Below are positions 16,350 through 26,199 of a DNA stretch of 50,988 nucleotides, in pieces. The first letter of the stretch is position 1. Each line of letters begins with the position of its first letter. The stretch is from Nonomuraea wenchangensis (GTDB lineage: Bacteria; Actinomycetota; Actinomycetes; Streptosporangiales; Streptosporangiaceae). A program made the translations under genes and the position numbers. The stretch lies in assembly GCF_900111685.1 (NCBI RefSeq), contig NZ_FOHX01000030.1, forward strand, positions 1 through 50,988, read 5' to 3'. The notes beneath the pieces are model-generated. The model saw only the letters and a program-made list of their open reading frames with translations. It was not told the origin of the DNA and ran no database searches.

Positions 16350-16915
16350 GCGTGGCCCCTCCATTCCTCGATTTCGACCGGCTACTCAAGCTTCGGCTCG
16401 TGGTTGCCCGCCACGGCGAGATGGACGCCGCCCGCTGGTGGAACACCCAAGGCATGCTGGGCCGCCGCGGCAGCGTCGTACTGAAGCGGGGCTTCCTGTC
16501 AACTCACCGCTTCGCACAAGCGCGCGTCGTATTCGAGGTTGCCAAGAGCCGATGCCGCGAGCTCTTCGACCCGCCGGGGTGCATGACGCTCTGGAACCTA
16601 CCGGCTGTGATCGAGGATCAGTTCCAGGAGCACTGGCAGGGATGGCTTGACGAAACGGACAAATGGGAGCCCATATTTCTGACCGTCGAGGCCCAAGCTG
16701 GCGACGATCTCCTAAAGGCCCTTGGCGAGCTCGACCTGCTCTCTCAGGAACAGCTCGAAACCGTGAGTAGAATGCGGCGCTCTGCGGAGAATCGGGCCGT
16801 GCACATCTCCGGCATGTTTGAACCGAATGACGACATCATCACATTGCTCGCGTCCGGATTCGCACGTGGCGAGGCCGGAAATCTGGCCATTCCATACGCG
16901 AAGCTGGAGGTTTAG
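16346..16915 (+). CDS. brxE: BREX protein BrxE
   Basis: The 189-residue protein resembles the BrxE family: LLKLRLVVARHGEMDAARWWNT, GMLGRRG, KRGFLSTHRFAQARVVFEVAKSRC and FDPPGCMTLWNLP near the N-terminus, and a divergent C-terminal half. BrxE was described as the first gene of type 6 BREX, and its biochemical role is unknown. It starts at ATG 16346 inside the stop of the upstream fragment and is followed after 3 nt by brxA. Its presence in a locus that ends in brxL rather than brxD/brxHI is unusual. The family call rests on recognised motifs, not on a search. Confidence 0.75.
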   Translation: MSVAPPFLDFDRLLKLRLVVARHGEMDAARWWNTQGMLGRRGSVVLKRGFLSTHRFAQARVVFEVAKSRCRELFDPPGCMTLWNLPAVIEDQFQEHWQGWLDETDKWEPIFLTVEAQAGDDLLKALGELDLLSQEQLETVSRMRRSAENRAVHISGMFEPNDDIITLLASGFARGEAGNLAIPYAKLEV

Positions 16916-16918
16916 CCC

Positions 16919-17704
16919 ATGGCGGAGTCCCGTTCCAGCGTCGTCTCGTCATTTACCATCATCAAAGGTTCTCTGATCGATGAGACCTACGCCGTTTTTC
17001 GAGAGTGGGACTTCGATAAATCTCGCACCGAGAACCTTATCCGCGTACGCGAGGAGAACACTATAGGTGCGAAGAGTACTCACTGGGCGCGCGACGTAGC
17101 GAAGGTCATCAGTCGACGCTTCGATCCCGCTGGGCGCGACCGCCCCCTTGTCGATCTCGCAATAGCCGGCTGCGCGAGAGACGTGTGGAAGCCTCTGTTG
17201 CTCTTTCACTTGACGCGTGATGAGTTCCTCGTGCGCGACTTTCTCGTGCATTGGCTGTATCCGCAGTTCGTTCAGGGCGCGTTCCGGCTCCATACCGACG
17301 ATGTCGTAACATACCTCACCATGCTAAGCAAGAATAAAGGGATCGAGTGGTCGGGAAAATGGACTGAATCGACAATCTTGCGCGTGGCGTCCGGCCTGTT
17401 GCGTATGGCCACCGACTTTGGCCTTCTTAGTGGCACGGTGCATAAGGAATTTGCGTCCTACCACCTATCAGAGGCGAGCTTCGTGTATCTCCTCCACGCC
17501 ATGGCCGAAGTGGAGCCCAACGCTCGGCGCATCATCGAGGCCGACGACTGGCACATGTATCTGATGGACATCTCCGACGTGGAGCGCGAGCTCCTGCGCC
17601 TGCATCAGTTTCGCAAGGTGCACTACGAAGTCGCCGGGAGCCTAGCCCAGCTCAAGCTGCCCTGTGGATCACCGGGTGAATACGCAAAGGAGCTCTGCGC
17701 ATGA
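16919..17704 (+). CDS. brxA: BREX protein BrxA (DUF1819)
   Basis: The 261-residue protein has the DUF1819 pattern: FTIIKGSLIDETYAVFREWD, NLIRVREENTIGAKS, and near the middle WTESTILRVASGLLRMATDFGLL. BrxA is a small DNA-binding, NusB-like-fold protein and a core component of BREX. A GGAGG lies about 10 nt before the ATG at 16919. The stop overlaps the brxB start by four bases (ATGA at 17701), so the two are coupled. Length is slightly above the usual 200 or so residues. Confidence 0.85.
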   Translation: MAESRSSVVSSFTIIKGSLIDETYAVFREWDFDKSRTENLIRVREENTIGAKSTHWARDVAKVISRRFDPAGRDRPLVDLAIAGCARDVWKPLLLFHLTRDEFLVRDFLVHWLYPQFVQGAFRLHTDDVVTYLTMLSKNKGIEWSGKWTESTILRVASGLLRMATDFGLLSGTVHKEFASYHLSEASFVYLLHAMAEVEPNARRIIEADDWHMYLMDISDVERELLRLHQFRKVHYEVAGSLAQLKLPCGSPGEYAKELCA

Positions 17705-18279
17705 CGGACTGGCAAGACCGACTCGTAGAGCAGCTCGAGCCCGTGCTCAAGCAGTCCGACCCGCGCCCGGCGATCAGCGCCTACCATGACATGCCATACG
17801 CAATCTTCCGCTATCCGCCGGAACACGAATTCTCCGTTCGACAGGAGATCGCACTACTTCGCACTCGCCTGGAGCAAGCCGGCAAACGGGTCACTGCAAT
17901 CTCTCTGGCGGCATGCATGCGCGAAGCCCTAGAGGCCGAGGGGCTCGATACCGAAGCCCTCGCCGACGCCGAAAAGTCGGTGGGACTCGAGGCAACCATC
18001 GAGACCATCCACCAGGTTCTGAGCGAATACCGGCCACTCGACGAGCTTGTGGCCGCGTACATCCCCGAGAACGCGGACCCGTTACACGATGTGGTCTTCA
18101 TCGTCCGCGCCGGTGCGCTCTTCCCCATCTATCGCACTTCATCGTTGCTGGAGCAACTCAAAGGGAAGGTCCACGTGCCCGCCGTCCTCTTTTATCCAGG
18201 TGAGCTCGACGGCGCCGCGGGGTTGCGCTTCATGGGTGTATTGGATGCCGAGCACAACTATCGACCGAAGATCTTCTGA
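17701..18279 (+). CDS. brxB: BREX protein BrxB (DUF1788)
   Basis: The 192-residue protein matches DUF1788: YHDMPYAIFRYPPEHEFSVRQEI, LRTRLEQAGKRVTAISLAACM, VVFIVRAGALFPIYRTSSLLEQL, and a final VPAVLFYPGELDGAAGLRFMG with HNYRPKIF at the end. BrxB is a conserved core subunit without known enzymatic activity and probably helps assemble BrxC and PglZ. It overlaps brxA by four bases and is followed 9 nt later by brxC. Length and motifs are normal. Confidence 0.9.
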   Translation: MTDWQDRLVEQLEPVLKQSDPRPAISAYHDMPYAIFRYPPEHEFSVRQEIALLRTRLEQAGKRVTAISLAACMREALEAEGLDTEALADAEKSVGLEATIETIHQVLSEYRPLDELVAAYIPENADPLHDVVFIVRAGALFPIYRTSSLLEQLKGKVHVPAVLFYPGELDGAAGLRFMGVLDAEHNYRPKIF

Positions 18280-18288
18280 GGGACCGCG

Positions 18289-21200
18289 ATGACCGCTGTG
18301 ACGATTAAAGACTTATTCGCTAGTGACATCTCCCGCCGCATCGAGGAGGTGATCAAAGTTGACCAGGCCGACGAGCAGATCATCCGCGATGAGCTCGCCG
18401 AATACGTGGTCACAGACTCCATTCGTGACCACCTCGCAGAGATCTTGGAGCGCTACTGCGAAACACCGAGGAAGCCACACGAAGGCGTCGCGGTGTGGGT
18501 ATCGGGCTTCTTCGGCTCAGGCAAGTCGAGCTTCGCGAAATACCTTGGCCTCGCCCTCCAAAACCGCACCGTCATCGGCCAGAGTGCGGCGCAGATCCTG
18601 GCTAAACGCATCGGTGATCGCAAGGTCGAGGTCCTACTGAGCAACATCGCCGAGCAGATTCCGACTGAAGCGGTCATCTTTGACGTCTCCACCGATCGTG
18701 GCATCCGCACTGGTAACCAGAGCATTACCGAGATTATGTACCGGCTCTTCCTTCAGAGCCTCGGCTATGCGCGTGACCTCGACCTGTCCGAGCTTGAGAT
18801 CACGCTCGAGGAAGCGGGCCACCTCGACACGTTCAAGGCCAAGTATCAGGAGGTCTTCAACAAGGATTGGAACGTCGGCAAGGGCCTTATCGCTATTGCA
18901 GTGCAGCAGGCAAGCCGGGTCATGCACGAGATGGACCCGGCGACGTACCCAACGGCGGACAGCTGGCGTGAGTCCGCCATGAAACGCGCCGACATTACAC
19001 CTGGAGACCTCGCTAAGCGTGGCATGGAGCTAATGAAGCGCCGGTGCCCAGGCAAGACGCTGCTTTTCGTCGTCGATGAAGTCGGCCAGTTTGTCGCCCG
19101 CGACGTTCAGAAAATGCTCGACCTGCAGGCCGTAGTGCAGAACCTGGGCCGCATCGGCCGCGGGAAGATGTGGATCGTCGTCACTTCGCAGGAAAAGCTG
19201 ACCGAACTGGTCGGCGGTCTCGACGACAAACGGGTGGAACTGGCGCGATTGATGGACCGCTTCCCTCTGCAGGTTCACCTCGAACCAGCGGACATCTCCG
19301 AGGTCACGAGTAAGCGCGTCCTCTCGAAGAACGCGCAAGCCGAGAAGGCGCTACGCGACCTGTTCACCCATCACCGCGGTAGGCTCACCGACAACACGCG
19401 GCTCACAGCTGACATCAAGCTGCCTGAGCTCTCCACGGAGAGCTTTGTTGACCTCTACCCGCTTTTGCCGTACCAGATCGACCTCATCATCCAGGTCGTC
19501 TCGGGCCTTCGCACGCAGGGCGGCGCCAGTAAGCACGTGGGCGGGGCCAACCGCACGATCATTAAGCTGGCCCAGCAGCTTCTTATTCATCCAGACGTCG
19601 ATCTCGCAGCAGCTTCACTTGGATCTCTGGCCCGGATCGATCAGGTCTACGACCTGGTCTCCGGCAACATCGCCAGCGAGGTACGGGGCAAGATCGACGA
19701 CATCGGGCATAAGGTGGATCACCCACTCGCCAAATCAGTCGCCAAAGCAATCTGCCTGCTTCAGTACGTACGAAGCATCCACCGCACGCCAGAGAACCTG
19801 GCTGCGGCATTGCACCCGGCGGTAGACGCTGATTCCCGCCTCTCAGAGGTCAAAGCGGCCCTCGACGCGCTCGAGAAGGCCCACATGGTTCGCCGGGGCG
19901 ACGACGGTTACCGCATCCCCACCCCCGCCGAGGACGATTGGGAGCGGCAACGCGCCAGCCTGTCTCCCAAACCGGGTGACATGAGCCGACTCCACGCCGA
20001 GATCGTCACTGGCCTTTGGCAGCCCCAGCCGCAGCACGGCTTCCTCGACGTGAAAGTGTTCAAGGCCGGCCTCTACATCGGTGGTCGCCTCAGCAACGAG
20101 GGTGACCTACCCGTACATCTGACCCTTGCCGAAGCCGGGAAAGAATACGAGGAGCGCGTTGCGGAAGCGCGCAAGCGTAGCCAGACAGACACCAAGTCCA
20201 TCTTTTGGCTTGTTTCCCTCGAAGAAGCCATCAATCGCGAGACCGTCGAACTCTTCCGCTCGAAGGAGATCCTGTCCCGCAAGGAACGAGGTGCTCAAAC
20301 CAAGGATGAAACGGCCTTGGTGGCCGAGGAGAAGATTCGATGGCGACGTCACCGGGACGAGCTTCGCCGGCTCATCAAGCAGGCGCTACTAACCGGCACC
20401 ATCTACTTTCGCGGTAACGATCGCAGCCCCGACGATACCGCGACGGACGTCGGCCGCGCTGCAGCCAAAGTGCTCGCGCAAGCGCTTCCCGAGGTCTTCG
20501 ACCGCTTCGAAGAGGCGGCGGCACGGGTGAGCAAGAAGGACCTCGAGTCGCTGGTGACAACGGAGAACCTTCGGGGACTCACATCGGTGTTTACCGACCT
20601 CGATCTTGTTAGGGACCAGGGAGGTAAGCCGATCTTCAACACCGCAGGCGGCCCCCTTGCCGAAGTGCTGTCCCGCATCGAGAACCGTACGAGCTACGGT
20701 GAGGTGGCTACCGGACGTTACTTGACAGACGAGTTCGCCAAGGAACCTTTCGGATGGGACTTCGATGTCGTCCGCCTGCTCGTGATCGCGCTGCTGCGCG
20801 CGGGCAAGCTCGAAGCCACGAGCAAAGGTCAAATCATCGAGTCGGCGCTGTCCCTTGATGCCCGGAACACCTTCGTTAACAACAACCTGTTCCGTCAGGC
20901 GTCGTTCCGGCCCAAGATCGGGCTTGAGTTCATCAACATTGTGGATGCGTCCGAACACTTCAAGGAAGTATTCGGACGCGAGATTTCGGAGCTCGAACAA
21001 GGCGTTGTTGCCAACGCTATCCGCGAGGAGATTCATCGCCATGATGAGGAGCTCCACGAGGTCTATACCACCTTGGTCCAGCACAATCTTCCCGGGGCAG
21101 AAGTCTTGCGTACTGCGCTCGATCAGATGCGCTCCATTCGCGCTGGCAGGGAAGATCACGTGATTCTCACCTTCAACACTGCCTATAGAGAGCTAAAAGA

Positions 21201-21828
21201 AGCGATCAAACGCGGGGCCGAACTGGCACAGATGCTCACAGAGCCACGCCTCCACGACATCGGTCGCGCACGCAAGGTACTCGACTCACGATGGCCGTTC
21301 CTCAAGAAGGAGCCAGATCTCACCGATGAGCACCGCCTGCATGCCGAGAAGCTCCTTGACCTGATGGCAAAAGAGACGTTCTTCCGCGAGTTGCCCGCCA
21401 TTGACCAGTACACGCGAGCGCTCGAAGACGAGTACAAGCGCCGCCACGAAGAGGCAGCTCACGCTCGGGCAGCGGCTTTCGACGACGCGGCCAATCAACT
21501 TCGCGCCACGCCAGGCTGGGATCAGATTGGTGAGGACCAACAGCAGCGGATCGCTGCAGACCTGCTGTCTCGCGCAACGACCGACGGCGCAGCCCGCCTG
21601 TCGATCCCTCTGCTTCGGGCAGACCTGGTCGCGTGTCAAGGCTTTCTAACCAAGGCCGTGGAAGAGATGCTACGCCTCATTGACGGAAACCGCGTTGTGC
21701 GAGTCGTGGTGTCGAGCTACTTCAGCGGCGGGATCGAGACCGAAGAGCAGCTCGATCAGGCTTTGTCTGGCCTCAAGGAGCAGTGCCTGGAACTCATAGG
21801 CGCCGGCAAGAAGGTTCTGGTTCAGTAG
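18289..21828 (+). CDS. brxC: BREX P-loop ATPase BrxC
   Basis: The 1179-residue protein is the large BREX ATPase. Walker A is GFFGSGKS at residues 73-80 and Walker B is LLFVVDEVGQF at about 258-268. VIVTSQEK-like sensor strands and YPLLPYQIDLI follow, all typical of the BrxC/PglY (DUF499-related) group. Long helical regions make up the C-terminal half. BrxC is needed for defence and, in several systems, for host methylation; it probably couples ATP hydrolysis to complex assembly on DNA. The ATG is 9 nt after brxB with GAGGGA upstream. The length is normal and no lesion is seen. Confidence 0.9.
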   Translation: MTAVTIKDLFASDISRRIEEVIKVDQADEQIIRDELAEYVVTDSIRDHLAEILERYCETPRKPHEGVAVWVSGFFGSGKSSFAKYLGLALQNRTVIGQSAAQILAKRIGDRKVEVLLSNIAEQIPTEAVIFDVSTDRGIRTGNQSITEIMYRLFLQSLGYARDLDLSELEITLEEAGHLDTFKAKYQEVFNKDWNVGKGLIAIAVQQASRVMHEMDPATYPTADSWRESAMKRADITPGDLAKRGMELMKRRCPGKTLLFVVDEVGQFVARDVQKMLDLQAVVQNLGRIGRGKMWIVVTSQEKLTELVGGLDDKRVELARLMDRFPLQVHLEPADISEVTSKRVLSKNAQAEKALRDLFTHHRGRLTDNTRLTADIKLPELSTESFVDLYPLLPYQIDLIIQVVSGLRTQGGASKHVGGANRTIIKLAQQLLIHPDVDLAAASLGSLARIDQVYDLVSGNIASEVRGKIDDIGHKVDHPLAKSVAKAICLLQYVRSIHRTPENLAAALHPAVDADSRLSEVKAALDALEKAHMVRRGDDGYRIPTPAEDDWERQRASLSPKPGDMSRLHAEIVTGLWQPQPQHGFLDVKVFKAGLYIGGRLSNEGDLPVHLTLAEAGKEYEERVAEARKRSQTDTKSIFWLVSLEEAINRETVELFRSKEILSRKERGAQTKDETALVAEEKIRWRRHRDELRRLIKQALLTGTIYFRGNDRSPDDTATDVGRAAAKVLAQALPEVFDRFEEAAARVSKKDLESLVTTENLRGLTSVFTDLDLVRDQGGKPIFNTAGGPLAEVLSRIENRTSYGEVATGRYLTDEFAKEPFGWDFDVVRLLVIALLRAGKLEATSKGQIIESALSLDARNTFVNNNLFRQASFRPKIGLEFINIVDASEHFKEVFGREISELEQGVVANAIREEIHRHDEELHEVYTTLVQHNLPGAEVLRTALDQMRSIRAGREDHVILTFNTAYRELKEAIKRGAELAQMLTEPRLHDIGRARKVLDSRWPFLKKEPDLTDEHRLHAEKLLDLMAKETFFRELPAIDQYTRALEDEYKRRHEEAAHARAAAFDDAANQLRATPGWDQIGEDQQQRIAADLLSRATTDGAARLSIPLLRADLVACQGFLTKAVEEMLRLIDGNRVVRVVVSSYFSGGIETEEQLDQALSGLKEQCLELIGAGKKVLVQ

Positions 21829-21841
21829 GGGATCGGACAAG

Positions 21842-23791
21842 ATGGATAAAGGGACCAGAAACCGCATTCAACAGGCGGCCCAAGCCGCAAGGGCACTCCT
21901 AGAGCGCGAGTATGCCGAGCAGCTCGAGGGGGTGTTCGACATTCGCCTCGACGGAACCATTGCCATCACGCCTGGGGAACACCTCGACGCCGTGCAGAGA
22001 GTTCTCCAGACCAAGCTGGTAACAGCGGTCGAGCACCAGCGTGCCAGTGGGCTCAACAAAGTTGACTCCGTCGCAGCCTATCTTCGGGAGGCAGCATTCA
22101 CTACGTTGAACCGCTTTGTGGCGCTCAAGATGCTTGAAGTGCGCGGGCTCGTGCAGGAATGCATTAGCCGGGGCGATCAATCGGCGGGATTCAAGGAGTT
22201 CACCGGGCTCGCTCCCGGTCTCGTGCAACTGCCCGATCATGGATACCGCATCTACATCGAGTCGCTCTTCGACGAAATCGGTCGAGAGGTCCGCGTTCTC
22301 TTCGACCGTCGGGACCCAGCGAGCCTGCTCTGGCCTCGCAGACAAGCGCTCCTGGATCTGCTCAGCGTCCTCAACGATGCGGAGCTCGCCGCAGTCTGGG
22401 GTGAGGACGAGACAATCGGCTGGGTCTACCAGTACTTCAACAGCGACGCGGATCGACAGAAGGCTAGGTACGACGACGAAGGTAGACCCAAGGCTCCGCA
22501 GAATAGCTACGAGCTTGCTGTCCGCAATCAATTCTTCACGCCGCGATACATCGTCAAGTTTCTCACCGATAATACTCTCGGGCGCATCTGGCACGAGATG
22601 CGGCAAGGCAACACCCGAATCCGCGGCCTCGAGTACCTCGTGCGCCGACCGAACGAGGTCTTTCTCGCCGAGGGGGAAGAAGCGCCCACCGGAGCCGAGC
22701 CGGGTGACAAGGAGCTGCTTCGGGAGGAATTGCACCAGCGGCCATTCTACGTGTCGTTCCGGGCGAGGAAGGACCCGCGGGACATCCACGTGCTCGACCC
22801 AGCCTGCGGCTCGGGTCACTTCCTGCTTTACGCCTTCGACCTACTATTGACGATATACGAAGAGGCTTGGGGCGACGAGTCGTCGCCCGTATCCGAGATC
22901 ACGGACCACACGCTGCATGAGGATTACCCGGACCTCGAGTCGCTGCGTTCTGCTGCTCCTGGGCTCATCCTCCGGTACAATCTTCACGGCATCGACATCG
23001 ATGCACGATGTGCACAAATCGCAGCACTCGCGCTCTGGATGCGGGCACAACGTGCCTACAACAAACTCGGCATCGCGCGCGAGACTCGCCCACCCATTCA
23101 GAAGACAAACATAGTGGTGGCCGAACCGATGCCGGGAGACCTCGAGTTGCGACGCGAGTTCACCGCCACTCTAGATCCCAAGCTCGCACGGCTCGTCGAT
23201 CGTGTCTTTGACCGAATGGAGTTAGCAGGCGAGGCCGGCTCATTGCTTCGGATCGAGGACGACATCCGCAACGCCGTGCGGGAGGTCTACGGTGAGCTCG
23301 GAGGGCTCTTCCAAGCCTCCGACGAGGAGCGCTGGCATAAGGCCGAGCAAGAAATGCTTGCGGCGCTGCGTTCGTACACTGAGCAGGCCGCGAACGGCCG
23401 CGCTTACCAACGTCGCCTGTTCGCCGAGGATGCCGTGCGAGGCATAGGATTTGTCGATATGTGCGGTCTCCGTTGCGACGTGGTACTTATGAATCCGCCG
23501 TTCGGTGCCTTCGCCGAAGGTGTTCGCGCGTGGGCGTCATCGGCGTGGCCTCGAACCAAGAACGACATTTATGCGGCCTTCGTAGAAAGAGGTATTAAGC
23601 TCCTCCATCCCCGTGGACGCCTCGGCGCCATCACCCCGCGAACCGGCTTTTTCCTCTCATCGTTCCAGAAATGGCGCGAGGAGATCCTTTTGAAGGAGGC
23701 GTCACCGACTGTGGTTGCCGACTTGGGCTATGGGGTGATGGACGACGCTGCGGTCGAGGCCGCAGCGTATTGCCTGGAGGTGCCAGCATGA
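21842..23791 (+). CDS. pglX: PglX N-terminal half: adenine-N6 methyltransferase core
   Basis: The 649-residue protein holds the catalytic part of PglX. The AdoMet-binding motif DPACGSGHF starts at Asp319 and the catalytic NPPF is at 551-554. The helical N-terminus (EYAEQLEGVFDIRLDGTI) and the NQFFTPRYIVKFLTDNTLGR block before motif I are also typical. In BREX, PglX puts N6-methyladenine on one strand of an asymmetric host site and so marks self DNA. Relatives continue into a specificity region in the same chain (about 1200 residues). Here the frame ends at AAYCLEVPA, and the next gene starts within the stop (ATGA, 23788). This looks like a genuine split rather than a random truncation, since both halves keep full coding quality. 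Confidence 0.9.
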   Translation: MDKGTRNRIQQAAQAARALLEREYAEQLEGVFDIRLDGTIAITPGEHLDAVQRVLQTKLVTAVEHQRASGLNKVDSVAAYLREAAFTTLNRFVALKMLEVRGLVQECISRGDQSAGFKEFTGLAPGLVQLPDHGYRIYIESLFDEIGREVRVLFDRRDPASLLWPRRQALLDLLSVLNDAELAAVWGEDETIGWVYQYFNSDADRQKARYDDEGRPKAPQNSYELAVRNQFFTPRYIVKFLTDNTLGRIWHEMRQGNTRIRGLEYLVRRPNEVFLAEGEEAPTGAEPGDKELLREELHQRPFYVSFRARKDPRDIHVLDPACGSGHFLLYAFDLLLTIYEEAWGDESSPVSEITDHTLHEDYPDLESLRSAAPGLILRYNLHGIDIDARCAQIAALALWMRAQRAYNKLGIARETRPPIQKTNIVVAEPMPGDLELRREFTATLDPKLARLVDRVFDRMELAGEAGSLLRIEDDIRNAVREVYGELGGLFQASDEERWHKAEQEMLAALRSYTEQAANGRAYQRRLFAEDAVRGIGFVDMCGLRCDVVLMNPPFGAFAEGVRAWASSAWPRTKNDIYAAFVERGIKLLHPRGRLGAITPRTGFFLSSFQKWREEILLKEASPTVVADLGYGVMDDAAVEAAAYCLEVPA

Positions 23792-26199
23792 AGGCGATTT
23801 TCCTCCGCATTATTGAGGCTGACGACAAGGCGATGGCGCTTCGCGACAGTATCGCGGTCGATGTTCCGGATACGCGCTTCGAAGTGGAGACGGATGACTT
23901 TGCGGCAATTCCGCGTTCGCCATTTGCCTACTGGGTCTCCGAAGATATTTTGACCCTCTTCCGAAGCCTCTCGGCGTTACGCGAAGTCGCGACCGCCACT
24001 GTCGGGCTTCAGTCAAGCGACGACTTCCGTTTCGTTGCTCTGTGGTGGGAGACACCCGGGTCCTCCGGCCACGTTCCGTTTGCGAAGGGAGGACATTTCA
24101 GTCCCTATTATGCTGACGTCTACCTGACCGTGGATTGGACTGACGACGGTCAGGAGATCAAGGCATTCGCGGAAACAACCCCGGGAACCAAGCACTGGTC
24201 ACGAAACATCCGCAGCGCCGAGCACTACTTCCGCCCTGGCCTGACGTGGCCGAGGCGCACCAACGGACTCAGCTTCCGCGCCATGCCGGCCGGCTCCATC
24301 TTCGCCGACAAGGGACCAGCGATGTTCGTGGTGGGCGACGAGCCAGACGAGCTCCTTGCCCTATGCGCGATCGCTAATTCGGCGCCGTTCGGCGGCCTCG
24401 TGGCCTTACAGTTGGCACGTACCGAACTGGCTCAATCCTACGAGGTTGGTCTGATTCAGCAGACACCGATCCCCCAGTTGGATGACTCTGCTCGGACCAG
24501 TCTCGTCGGCCTCACCCGCAGCGCCTGGGCGCTCAAGCGTTCGCTGGACATGCGCACCGAGACATCCCACGCCTTCGTGACTCCCGCGCTGCTCCAACTA
24601 GGAGGGGCCCGCCTAGCCGACCGGGCTTCGGCGTGGGCGAACCAACTGGCCTCAGTCGAGAATGAGCTCGCCAAAATCCGACGCGAGATCGACGAGATTT
24701 GCTTTGCCCTCTACGACATCGACGGGAAAGATCGCAGACGAATCGAAGAAGGATTCGGGGCTGCCGCCAACGAGGCCAGCGAACTTGACGCCGACGAGAG
24801 CGACTACGTACCAGAGGAAGTTGAGGCAGCGCCACTCGTGGCCGCGATGCTCTCGTGGTCCGTGGGCGCAGTTTTCGGGCGCTTCGACGTTCGCCTCGCT
24901 ACGGGCGTGCGGCAACTGCCCACCGAGCCTGAGCCCTTCGATCCGCTTCCACTGTGCTCGCCGGGGATGTTAACCATGCGAGACGGCCAACCGGTCGATG
25001 CGCCGCCGCCCGATTACCCAGTCGAGATCCCTCGAGACGGGATCCTCGTTGATGACGTCGGCCACGACCGGGATCTCGCCGCAGGATCTCGCCGCGTGCT
25101 CGAGACCGTGTTCGGCGAGGACTGTGATGCGGTCTGGCGAGAAGCCGCGGAGCTGGTGGACGCCCAGGGCCGCGACCTACGGGACTGGTTCACGCAGTCG
25201 TTCTTCGAGTACCACATTAAGCGGTACTCAAAGAGCCGCCGCAAGGCCCCCATCTACTGGCAGCTTGCCACGCCTTCTTCGAGCTATTCCGTCTGGCTCT
25301 ACTATCCCCGCATCACCAAGGACACACTCTATCGCGTGCTCAATGATTACGTGACTCCGAAGTTGAAACACGAAGAGCGCAGGCTCATCGGGCTCATACA
25401 GGAGGCTAGTTCGAACCCCAGCGGGGACCAACACCGCGAAATCGTCGCACAGGAGTCCTTTGTCGAAGAGCTGCGCCGTTTCCAGGACGAGGTAGCGCGT
25501 CTTGCCCCTCTCTGGAATCCAAACCTCAATGACGGAGTCATCATTAACTTCGCACCCTTGTGGCGACTCATCCCACAGCATCGAACATGGCAGAAGGAGT
25601 GCGCGGGGAGCTGGGGTAAGCTTCGCCAAGGTAACTATGACTGGGCCCATATCGCGATGCACCTTTGGCCCGAGCGGGTTGTCCCCAAGTGCGCCGTGGA
25701 CCGCAGTCTTGCAGTTGCTCACGGACTTGAGGACGTGTTTTGGTACGAGGATCGCGACCGCAAATGGCAACCACGACACGTAGAGCAGGCGACCGTAGAG
25801 ATGCTCGTCAAAGAGCGAACCTCTGCCGCCGTCAAAGACGCCCTCAAGAGCCTACTTGAGGCCCCCGCACCCGGCATTGGTAAAGCGAGCAAGAGGAAGG
25901 CATCACGCGGCACCGGTGCTCGGCGCGGCCAAGTCGCATCGCGCACCAGCTCAGCCTCAAACAGAACTGCCCTTCGTAGTGAGACTGGACTGGCTCCTGA
26001 CGCAGACCTTCTCAGCAAGGTGAAGGAGGTCATCGCCGCAAACGGTGAGGGTGCCAGTAAAGCCGATGTTATCAAAGCCACCGGCATCACCTCGGGCCAG
26101 TGGAGCATAGTTATCAAGGTGCTCCTGGCGGACGGCTCAGTCACACAAATCGGTGAGCGTCGTGGTGCCCGTTACCATCTGGCAGGAGGTACCACTTGA
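23788..26199 (+). CDS. pglX: PglX C-terminal half: specificity region plus winged-helix tail
   Basis: The 803-residue protein continues PglX directly. MKAIFLRIIEADDKAMALRDSI and SPFAYWVSEDIL match the part that normally follows the methyltransferase core and contains the target-recognition region. KRYSKSRRKAPIYWQL and LWNPNLNDGVIINFAPL are typical of PglX C-termini. After a Lys/Arg/Ser-rich linker, the last 60 residues (LLSKVKEVIAANGEGASKADVIKA, then RRGARYHL) look like a winged-helix DNA-binding domain not usual in PglX. I chose ATG 23788, which overlaps the upstream stop; the open frame back to 23671 is overlap sequence. It probably forms a two-subunit methyltransferase with the upstream product. 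Its TGA overlaps the pglZ start. Confidence 0.85.
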   Translation: MKAIFLRIIEADDKAMALRDSIAVDVPDTRFEVETDDFAAIPRSPFAYWVSEDILTLFRSLSALREVATATVGLQSSDDFRFVALWWETPGSSGHVPFAKGGHFSPYYADVYLTVDWTDDGQEIKAFAETTPGTKHWSRNIRSAEHYFRPGLTWPRRTNGLSFRAMPAGSIFADKGPAMFVVGDEPDELLALCAIANSAPFGGLVALQLARTELAQSYEVGLIQQTPIPQLDDSARTSLVGLTRSAWALKRSLDMRTETSHAFVTPALLQLGGARLADRASAWANQLASVENELAKIRREIDEICFALYDIDGKDRRRIEEGFGAAANEASELDADESDYVPEEVEAAPLVAAMLSWSVGAVFGRFDVRLATGVRQLPTEPEPFDPLPLCSPGMLTMRDGQPVDAPPPDYPVEIPRDGILVDDVGHDRDLAAGSRRVLETVFGEDCDAVWREAAELVDAQGRDLRDWFTQSFFEYHIKRYSKSRRKAPIYWQLATPSSSYSVWLYYPRITKDTLYRVLNDYVTPKLKHEERRLIGLIQEASSNPSGDQHREIVAQESFVEELRRFQDEVARLAPLWNPNLNDGVIINFAPLWRLIPQHRTWQKECAGSWGKLRQGNYDWAHIAMHLWPERVVPKCAVDRSLAVAHGLEDVFWYEDRDRKWQPRHVEQATVEMLVKERTSAAVKDALKSLLEAPAPGIGKASKRKASRGTGARRGQVASRTSSASNRTALRSETGLAPDADLLSKVKEVIAANGEGASKADVIKATGITSGQWSIVIKVLLADGSVTQIGERRGARYHLAGGTT

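Noticed and set aside
23671..23787. N-terminal extension of the second pglX gene
   Set aside because: The frame is open back to 23671, but this part overlaps the conserved methyltransferase coding sequence in another frame and has no homology. The ATGA at 23788 fits the start of the PglX continuation.
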